59,883 nucleotides of DNA from Lachnospiraceae bacterium (GTDB lineage Bacteria; Bacillota_A; Clostridia; Lachnospirales; Lachnospiraceae): the NCBI GenBank assembly GCA_016291475.1, contig JAEEXJ010000004.1, forward strand, positions 1 to 59,883. Direction: 5' to 3'. This document shows positions 53,967 through 59,883 of this stretch, piece after piece (position 1 is the first letter of the stretch; every line of letters begins with the position of its first letter). Made by a program: the position numbers and the translations under genes. Under the pieces are notes generated by a model. It saw only the letters and a list, made by a program, of their open reading frames with translations, did no database searches and was not told the DNA's origin.

Positions 53967-55211
53967 TTACCCTTTCGTTTTTTTCTTATCCGGAAGCTTC
54001 TTTTTTACTCCCTTTTTAGCGGGTGTCTTCTTTTTCGAAGCCTGCTTTTCTTCGATAACACCCTGGACCATTACGATCCATTTATCTACCGACTCGGTAA
54101 ATTCACCCCAGCCGCTTTGAACTTCATCCTTGGCAAGACCGCCGGTATTTTTGATAAGGCCATTCATAACTTCCTTAAGGAACTGCCTCTCGCCTTCATC
54201 CATCCTGTCATAGCCGTCCAGCATCTGACGTATGCTCTTAACAGGATTCAGATAGATGGATACAAGATCGTTATCCTGACACGCATCGGCCACCTCAAAT
54301 ATGCAATCTATGAATCTGGTTCGGGCATTCTTATCCAGATCTTTAAGCCAGTTTGCCATGGCGGTTTTGACTATCTCCGCACTCTTACTGAGCGAATCCT
54401 CGTACCACAGGTCTATGTCCTTAACAACCCAGGTATAGGGATCGTGCTGGAGTATTCCCGCGGATTTATTTTTGACAACGGTATAAATGTCATCGGTCTC
54501 AAATATCATTCCGATAAGGGAACTTTTGGGAACAAATTTGTGATACCTGTCCCTGACTCCCGCATAGTCAACCTTGCCCCTGACATCTTCCCTTATGGCC
54601 GGCCCGTCAAAACTGTATATGCCTATTATACGCTTTTTCAGGGCTGCCGGAGCAGCGGATGAAGCATATATGGCATTCAGTCCTCCCTTGGAGTGGCCGC
54701 CGACATAAAAACTGCCCCCAAGAACCCCGGCCACATCCTTAAGGTATTTTACGGCTTCTTTTTCACCGGGAATCTCATCCATTATGGAAAGGTTCGCATC
54801 TTCCTTCCATCCGACCATATTCTCATCGGTTCCCCTGTAGGCAACGTAATCTATTCCTTCGGGAAATCTGAAAGTAATGGCGGAAAACTGAATCTCCCTT
54901 TCTTCTCCGATGATGTTCACATAGTAATCCATCTTCAGATCACCGAATCTTACGCTCTCTTCCATGAGCTTAAAAAGCTTACGGTTGGGCTTTTCATATC
55001 TCTTATCGGTGAACAGATCATTGAAGGAAGGATGGTTTTTGATATCCTGCAAAGTAACAAAAGAATCCACATCCTCCGGTCCGGGGACGATGCCGTCGAA
55101 TTTCAGATATGAAAACTGTGACAGAATGAGAGCGTCTACCTCACCGAAGGGCAGGCGTTTGAAAGTTTTGCTTCCGAACTTTTCAAGATATTCAAGAATG
55201 GTATCGGACAT
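53967..55211 (-). CDS. Mbeg1/DUF2974-like alpha/beta-hydrolase leading the ATP synthase operon
   Basis: 414 residues. A lipase-like fold with VAYRGTDENMVGWKEDANL, the nucleophile elbow VGGHSKGGLNAIYAS (catalytic Ser) and IYSFDGPAI, as in the Mbeg1-like (DUF2974) family of Firmicutes. The remainder to about residue 390 is helical, then a Lys-rich tail KKTPAKKGVKKKLPDKKKTKG. No signal peptide is seen. AAAAGGAG precedes the ATG; the stop is 5 bases from the atpB start, so it holds the position taken by atpI in many operons. Its substrate is unknown. Confidence 0.8.
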   Translation of the reverse strand: MSDTILEYLEKFGSKTFKRLPFGEVDALILSQFSYLKFDGIVPGPEDVDSFVTLQDIKNHPSFNDLFTDKRYEKPNRKLFKLMEESVRFGDLKMDYYVNIIGEEREIQFSAITFRFPEGIDYVAYRGTDENMVGWKEDANLSIMDEIPGEKEAVKYLKDVAGVLGGSFYVGGHSKGGLNAIYASSAAPAALKKRIIGIYSFDGPAIREDVRGKVDYAGVRDRYHKFVPKSSLIGMIFETDDIYTVVKNKSAGILQHDPYTWVVKDIDLWYEDSLSKSAEIVKTAMANWLKDLDKNARTRFIDCIFEVADACQDNDLVSIYLNPVKSIRQMLDGYDRMDEGERQFLKEVMNGLIKNTGGLAKDEVQSGWGEFTESVDKWIVMVQGVIEEKQASKKKTPAKKGVKKKLPDKKKTKG

Positions 55212-55245
55212 ATACGGCTCCTTTTCACATGTCAGAAAAGTGTTG

Positions 55246-55290
55246 TTGTCAGTCTGTGTTAATAGTATGATACTAAGGTCAAACGTACAA
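55246..55290. promoter_or_regulatory. overlapping promoters with a palindromic core
   Basis: Plus: TTGTCA (55246-55251), 17 bases, GATACT (55269-55274). Minus: TTGTAC (55285-55290), 17 bases, TACTAT (55262-55267). The palindrome TAGTAT-G-ATACTA (55263-55275) spans both -10s. The minus promoter would serve the lipase-like gene and perhaps the ATP synthase operon; the plus one serves the gene at 55313. Confidence 0.5.
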
Positions 55291-55312
55291 AAACCAAAAA
55301 CAAGGAGCAGTC

Positions 55313-55624
55313 ATGAACAATAACAAATGGACACCCAAAAGAATATGTGCGATCTTAGTGATCATCTTTTTGGTGATGATATATGTGATGACGCTGGTTG
55401 TGGCTATAGTCTGGCCGGGTAACGGTGGTAAGCTTTTTGCAATGTGCCTTTTCGCCACTGTCATCGTGCCTATAGTTGCCTACGCATACATCTGGGTCTA
55501 CACTCAGATAACCGGTAAAAGAACCATTGCTTCGGTTCCCAAGGTAGAGGGTGAAGAATTGCTTGATACGGAGAACCCGGAGGAGAAATGTGATCCTTCC
55601 GAAGAATCGTCCGTTTCCAAGTAA
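55313..55624 (+). CDS. small protein with two membrane segments
   Basis: 103 residues. Two membrane segments (about 11-33 and 41-63) and an acidic, Ser-rich cytoplasmic or external tail (EGEELLDTENPEEKCDPSEE). AAGGAG stands 5 bases before the ATG. Divergent from the ATP synthase operon, with overlapping promoters, and closed by its own terminator. Not recognised as a named family. Confidence 0.7.
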   Translation: MNNNKWTPKRICAILVIIFLVMIYVMTLVVAIVWPGNGGKLFAMCLFATVIVPIVAYAYIWVYTQITGKRTIASVPKVEGEELLDTENPEEKCDPSEESSVSK

Positions 55625-55666
55625 TCAGTATACCATAAGCCATAAAAATCTGCTGTGACAAAACCG

Positions 55667-55693
55667 TTCCCGAGTGACAACTCGGGAATTTTT
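55667..55693 (+). terminator. intrinsic terminator
   Basis: TTCCCGAGT (55667-55675), 4-base loop, ACTCGGGAA (55680-55688), then TTTTT. Ends the gene at 55313-55624, just before the convergent HAD gene. Confidence 0.9.
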
Positions 55694-55697
55694 ATAC

Positions 55698-56303
55698 TCA
55701 GATCGTAACTCCCAGACTTCTCATGTCCTCATTCGCCTTATCGGGATTCGTGAAAACAAATGAATGAAATCCGCACTCTCTCGCCGCGATTACATTTCTC
55801 TCGGTGTCGTCAAAGAAAATACATTCGGACGCCTTAAGTCCGTATCTGTCCAGGAGCAGATTGAAAAACGCAGGATCCGGTTTTACGAGTCTTTCGGTAA
55901 AACTGTAAATACCGCCGTCACAGTGCTCGTCAAAGGTAAGTGCATCCCTGCATTCGTTATATGCCTTCTCGGAGAAATTGGAGAGGTAATATACTTTATA
56001 ACCCGCTGCTTTGATCCTTTCTATCCAGGGGATCGCATAATCCCTCCCCGTAACCATGCCGTGAAGATCCGCAAAAACAGATCTGAGGAGATCTCCTATC
56101 TCGGGATCCAGAGAGACGAAATTCTCAACCACCTCATCATAGCTTATGGCACATCTGTCAAATTCATGCCAATAAGTAGTATTAACGGTACATTTCTCGA
56201 CACGTTCTATCATGGCATCATCCAGTCCCTTATCCTTGAGGAACCCTCTGTACCTGAAATCAGTCAGAACATTTCCGATGTCAAACACAATATTTTTGAT
56301 CAT
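55698..56303 (-). CDS. HAD-superfamily hydrolase (IA, YihX-like)
   Basis: 201 residues. HAD motifs: VFDIGNVL (nucleophile Asp at about 8), YYLSNFS, VKPDPAFF (Lys) and IFFDDTERN. The position after the nucleophile + 2 holds Gly, as in the sugar-phosphatase-like FDIGNVL group. Substrate not clear; a nucleotide or sugar phosphate is possible given purA upstream. TTAGGAG ribosome site right after the purA terminator. Confidence 0.85.
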   Translation of the reverse strand: MIKNIVFDIGNVLTDFRYRGFLKDKGLDDAMIERVEKCTVNTTYWHEFDRCAISYDEVVENFVSLDPEIGDLLRSVFADLHGMVTGRDYAIPWIERIKAAGYKVYYLSNFSEKAYNECRDALTFDEHCDGGIYSFTERLVKPDPAFFNLLLDRYGLKASECIFFDDTERNVIAARECGFHSFVFTNPDKANEDMRSLGVTI

Positions 56304-56314
56304 ATAAAACTCCT

Positions 56315-56350
56315 AAAAAAAGGGTCAAGGTTGCCTCAGCGCCCTGACCC
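56315..56350 (-). terminator. intrinsic terminator between purA and the HAD gene
   Basis: GGGTCA and TGACCC arms with an 17-base loop and seven T on the minus strand, 13 bases after the purA stop. The T run abuts the ribosome site of the next gene. Confidence 0.75.
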
Positions 56351-56363
56351 CATTGTCTGTTAT

Positions 56364-57656
56364 TTACTTTGAAAGAGGTGAAGTACGATAGATAATGTCG
56401 TCTCTTGAAGGTCCGTTGGATATCATGGTAATGGGATATCCGATTTCTTTTTCAATGAACTCTACATAGTCACGGCACTCTTTGGGAAGATCCTCATACT
56501 TCTTGATCCCTCTGATGTCTGTCTTCCAGCCCTTGAAAGTCTTAAGAACGGGCTTGCACTTCTCGAGTTTGGAAGTGACGGGGAAGTCTTTTATTTCCTT
56601 ACCGTCAAGCTCATAAGCTACGCAGACGGGAATCTCATCAAGATACTTAAGGATATCAAGAACGGTGAAAGCAACATCGGTGGTTCCCTGAAGTCTGCAT
56701 CCATACTTGGAGGCTACGCAGTCAAACCATCCTACTCTTCTGGGACGTCCGGTGGTAGCGCCGTACTCTCCGCCGTCTCCGCCGTGCTTTCTGAGCTGCT
56801 CAGCCTCATCCCCGAAAATCTCGGAAACGAACGCACCTGCGCCTACGGCTGATGAATAAGCCTTACATACGGTAACGATCCTCTTGATCTCATAAGGAGG
56901 AATTCCCGCACCGATAGCTCCGTAAGAAGCAAGTGTTGATGAAGAAGTAACCATGGGATAAATTCCGTGATCGGGATCTTTCATGGTTCCCAGCTGGCCC
57001 TCAAGAAGGATCTTCTTGCCGGCCTTAAGAGCTTCATCAAGGAAAAGAGAAACATCGCATACGTAAGGTGCGATAAGATCTCTGTACTCTCTGAGAGTTT
57101 TAAGAACATCTTCTGCCTTGATCTCGGGCTTGTGATAAAGCTCTCTTAAGAGAACATTCTTCTGGACAAGTACTCTGGGTACCTTCTCCTCAAGAAGCTC
57201 ATCATCGAAAAGCTCACTTACCTGGAAGCCGATCTTGGCATATTTATCGGAATAGAAAGGAGCGATTCCGGACTTTGTGGAACCGAATGACTTTCCTGCA
57301 AGTCTCTCCTCTTCGTATTCATCGAAAAGAATGTGGTAAGGCATTACAACCTGTGCACGGTCGGATACAAGAATATGGGGCTTGGGTACCCCCTTCTCCA
57401 CGAGGCCGTTTATCTCACCCACAAGAAGGGGGATATTGAGTGCAACACCGTTACCTATAATAGAAGTAGTATGTGAATAGAACACTCCCGAAGGAAGCGT
57501 ATGGAGTGCGAACTTACCGTAGTTATTGACTATGGTGTGTCCTGCATTTGCTCCGCCCTGAAATCTGATGATAATATCGGAATCCTGAGCAAGCATATCG
57601 GTCATCTTGCCCTTTCCTTCATCACCCCAGTTAGCGCCTACGATCGCTGTGACCAT
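56364..57656 (-). CDS. purA: adenylosuccinate synthase
   Basis: Joins IMP and aspartate with GTP, first step from IMP to AMP. 430 residues; GANWGDEGKGKMTDML at the N-terminus, QGGANAGHT, GNGVALNI and the later TTGRPRRVGWFD. It has its own promoter and follows purB by 83 bases. Confidence 0.97.
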   Translation of the reverse strand: MVTAIVGANWGDEGKGKMTDMLAQDSDIIIRFQGGANAGHTIVNNYGKFALHTLPSGVFYSHTTSIIGNGVALNIPLLVGEINGLVEKGVPKPHILVSDRAQVVMPYHILFDEYEEERLAGKSFGSTKSGIAPFYSDKYAKIGFQVSELFDDELLEEKVPRVLVQKNVLLRELYHKPEIKAEDVLKTLREYRDLIAPYVCDVSLFLDEALKAGKKILLEGQLGTMKDPDHGIYPMVTSSSTLASYGAIGAGIPPYEIKRIVTVCKAYSSAVGAGAFVSEIFGDEAEQLRKHGGDGGEYGATTGRPRRVGWFDCVASKYGCRLQGTTDVAFTVLDILKYLDEIPVCVAYELDGKEIKDFPVTSKLEKCKPVLKTFKGWKTDIRGIKKYEDLPKECRDYVEFIEKEIGYPITMISNGPSRDDIIYRTSPLSK

Positions 57657-57702
57657 TTACATTTCCGCCTTTCTTAAACCAGTCTGTTAACAAACCTTAT
57701 GT

Positions 57703-57731
57703 ATTATAAGACAGCACTTTCATTTAGTAAA
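57703..57731 (-). promoter_or_regulatory. sigma-A promoter of purA
   Basis: TTTACT (57726-57731), 17-base spacer, TATAAT (57703-57708) on the minus strand. Confidence 0.7.
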
Positions 57732-57740
57732 GTACTAAAT
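57722..57740. promoter_or_regulatory. inverted repeat over the purA -35 element
   Basis: Perfect 8-base arms ATTTAGTA and TACTAAAT, 3 bases apart, just after the purB stop. It covers the -35 hexamer and could be an operator or the worn remains of a purB terminator. It does not match the known PurR box. Confidence 0.35.
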
Positions 57741-59179
57741 CAAACATTGATCTCCGCTTCAAGTCCGAGAGCCTCTGCATTGGCCTTAAGTACGGGTCTT
57801 ACGACATCTCTGAGATAAACTTCCGTCTGTCTGGGAGCGCGTCCGACATAGTTCTCGGGCTTAAGGGTCTTCTTAAGATCCTCGAGGTTCATTCCGAAAT
57901 CGGGATCCGCAGCGATCATCTCAAGAAGATCGTTGTCCCTTCCCTCTTCCTTAACATGCTTTCCGGCTTCCATGGAGAGAGTTCTGATCTTCTCGTGAAG
58001 TTCCTGTCTGTTTCCGCCGTTCTTAACAGCATCCATCATGATATTCTCGGTAGCCATGAAAGGAATCTCGGCCATGAACTGCTTCTCGATGACCTTGGGA
58101 TATACCTTCATTCCGCCGGGTGCGGTGATGTTCATGCAAAGATCGAGGATTCCGTCCGTTGCAAGGAAGCCTTCGGGAACGGAAAGTCTCTTGTTTGCCG
58201 AGTCATCCAGGGTTCTCTCAAACCACTGAACGCTGGATGTTATGGCAGGATTAAGAGCATCTACCATTACATATCTTGAAAGAGAGGCGATTCTCTCGCT
58301 TCTCATGGGATTTCTCTTGTAAGCCATAGCGGAAGAACCGATCTGGCTCTTTTCGAAAGGCTCCTCAACCTGCTTTAAATGCTGGAGAAGTCTTATATCG
58401 TTGCTCATCTTGTGAGCTGATGCTGCGATTCCGGCAAGCACATTGATGACTCTGGTATCCACCTTACGTGAATAGGTCTGTCCGGATACGGGATAAACAT
58501 CGTCAAATCCCATCTTCTTAGCGATCATGGGATCAATCTTATCGATGGTCTCGTCATCTCCGTTGAAAAGCTCCTTAAAAGATGCCTGGGTTCCGGTAGT
58601 TCCTTTCGATCCGAGAAGCTTGAGGGATCCGAGAACATAATCAAGATCCTCAAGGTCGATCATGAACTCATTGATCCAAAGCGTTGCCCTCTTGCCGACT
58701 GTTGTGGGCTGGGCAGGCTGGAAATGAGTGAATGCCAGAGTGGGCATATCCTTATATTTATCTGCAAAACCGGCCAGCTCCGATATAGCCGAAACCAGTT
58801 TCTTCTTAATGAGATTCAGACCTTCATTCATCACGATGATGTCTGTGTTATCGCCTACATAACAGCTTGTTGCACCCAGATGGATGATTCCCTTTGCTTT
58901 GGGGCACTGCTGACCGTAAGCATAAACATGGCTCATAACATCGTGACGAACTTCCTTCTCACGTGCTCTTGCAACGTCATAGTTGATGTCTTCAGCATGC
59001 TCCTTAAGTTCGTCGATCTGCTCCTGTGTGATGTTAAGGCCCAGTTCCTTCTCAATCTCAGCAAGAGCGATCCACAGCTTTCTCCAGGTCTTGAACTTCA
59101 TATCCTGTGAAAAGATATACTGCATCTGGCTGCTTGCATAGCGCTCCGACAATGGACTGGTGTAACGATCTGTACTCAT
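57740..59179 (-). CDS. purB: adenylosuccinate lyase
   Basis: Acts twice in purine synthesis: SAICAR to AICAR and adenylosuccinate to AMP. 479 residues; fumarase-superfamily signature SSAMAYKRNPMRSERI, and TTVGKRATLWINEF. GAGGAGG ribosome site. Lies between purF and purA. Confidence 0.97.
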   Translation of the reverse strand: MSTDRYTSPLSERYASSQMQYIFSQDMKFKTWRKLWIALAEIEKELGLNITQEQIDELKEHAEDINYDVARAREKEVRHDVMSHVYAYGQQCPKAKGIIHLGATSCYVGDNTDIIVMNEGLNLIKKKLVSAISELAGFADKYKDMPTLAFTHFQPAQPTTVGKRATLWINEFMIDLEDLDYVLGSLKLLGSKGTTGTQASFKELFNGDDETIDKIDPMIAKKMGFDDVYPVSGQTYSRKVDTRVINVLAGIAASAHKMSNDIRLLQHLKQVEEPFEKSQIGSSAMAYKRNPMRSERIASLSRYVMVDALNPAITSSVQWFERTLDDSANKRLSVPEGFLATDGILDLCMNITAPGGMKVYPKVIEKQFMAEIPFMATENIMMDAVKNGGNRQELHEKIRTLSMEAGKHVKEEGRDNDLLEMIAADPDFGMNLEDLKKTLKPENYVGRAPRQTEVYLRDVVRPVLKANAEALGLEAEINV

Positions 59180-59263
59180 AATTTCCCTCCTCTTGGTTGA
59201 TCAGTTATTTTATTCTGTATGTATATAATAATCATCCTGCTAAATTTATTGTTCATAATCTAC

Positions 59264-59883
59264 TTATCGCTCAAATTCTCCCCTGATGTCTTCCTTAGGT
59301 GGTTCCATCGGATACTTACCTGTAAAGCATCCCTTGCAGATGGAGAGCTTACCGCCTACCATCTCTTCAAGTCTTTCAAGTTCCAGGTATGCCAGGGAAT
59401 CGGCGCCGATGATTTTGCAGATATCATCTACATTTCTGTTGTAGGCGATGAGCTGGTCTCTGGCAGGAACATCCGTACCGAAGTAGCAGGGCCATAAGAA
59501 CGGCGGAGAACTTACTCTCATGTGTACCTCTTTGGCTCCGGCATCGCGAAGCATACGGACGATCCTGTCTGAAGTGGTTCCGCGGACAATGGAGTCATCG
59601 ATCATGATGATCCTCTTGCCCTGTACAGCACTCTTAAGGGCATTTAACTTAACCTGTACGCTGGATTCTCTGTTCTTTTGCTTGGGCTTAATAAAGGTTC
59701 TTCCAATATATGAATTCTTCACAAAGGCCTGTCCGTAAGGAATTCCTGACTCCAGGGCATACCCAAGAGCTGCGACGTTACCGGACTCTGGCACTCCTAC
59801 AACCATGTCTGCCTCAACAGGTGAGTCTTTTGCCAAGAATCTTCCTGCTGCTATGCGGGCATCGTAGACGCTGCCACCATCAA
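59264..59883 (-). CDS. purF: amidophosphoribosyltransferase, 5' part outside the window
   Basis: C-terminal 206 codons of the first committed enzyme of purine synthesis (PRPP plus glutamine). The frame is open to the window edge. PRPP loop IIMIDDSIVRGTTSDRIV, RVSSPPFLWPCYFG and the C-terminal CKGCFTGKYP, cysteines that hold an iron-sulfur cluster in the Bacillus-type enzyme. The N-terminal glutaminase domain is missing because the window ends. Confidence 0.95.
   Translation of the reverse strand, partial: DGGSVYDARIAAGRFLAKDSPVEADMVVGVPESGNVAALGYALESGIPYGQAFVKNSYIGRTFIKPKQKNRESSVQVKLNALKSAVQGKRIIMIDDSIVRGTTSDRIVRMLRDAGAKEVHMRVSSPPFLWPCYFGTDVPARDQLIAYNRNVDDICKIIGADSLAYLELERLEEMVGGKLSICKGCFTGKYPMEPPKEDIRGEFER

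Overview
The window reads as one chromosome segment of an anaerobic Firmicute of class Clostridia, most likely a Lachnospiraceae (Butyrivibrio-like) species. This is inferred from the block recN-argR-nadK-tlyA-dxs-ispA-xseB-xseA-nusB-asp23, a TrpR-like YerC gene, a DUF1836 gene, a lysine riboswitch in front of dapA, strong AGGAGG-type ribosome sites and consensus sigma-A promoters. Nearly every gene lies on the minus strand; the plus-strand exceptions are at 9.3, 10.9, 19.7, 24.5 and 55.3 kb. No tRNA, rRNA, CRISPR array, transposase or phage gene was seen.

Layout from left to right: the 5' part of carB, rlmD and a small membrane protein (0-4.5 kb); pcrA helicase with an SPFH/zinc-ribbon membrane cluster (4.6-9.1 kb); a standalone response regulator, a DUF1836 regulator and an SLC13/ArsB-like permease (9.3-12.0 kb); a signalling operon of GGDEF protein, RsbV-like, RsbW-like and RsbU-like proteins (12.0-15.6 kb); a pair of radical SAM enzymes, an XRE-AbrB regulator and an acyltransferase (15.7-19.5 kb); yerC, a bactofilin and a degenerate LytM/M23 protein (19.7-21.4 kb); a lysine-riboswitch operon dapA-dapB-hisA (21.6-24.4 kb); an orphan Wzc-like protein and typA (24.5-28.0 kb); five consecutive lipoprotein genes, four of them two alternating pairs of paralogues (28.2-35.2 kb); the recN-to-asp23 housekeeping operon and prfC (35.3-46.1 kb); a DtxR-type regulator with an NhaD/ArsB-type permease (46.2-47.9 kb); a complete F-type ATP synthase operon led by a lipase-fold gene (48.0-55.2 kb); and a purine block purF-purB-purA with a HAD phosphatase (55.7-59.9 kb).

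The strongest unusual observation is in the ATP synthase operon. No atpH gene lies between atpF and atpA. The alpha subunit instead has about 85 extra N-terminal residues that align by eye with the C-terminal domain of subunit delta, so the stator connection appears to be a delta-CTD/alpha fusion without a delta N-terminal domain. Other points are the duplicated lipoprotein pairs with acidic stalks, a eukaryotic-type HisA placed under a lysine riboswitch, a metal-ligand-free LytM protein beside a bactofilin, and several palindromic operator-like sites that overlap recognisable promoters. All calls come from reading the sequence; no database search, structure prediction or folding calculation was run.
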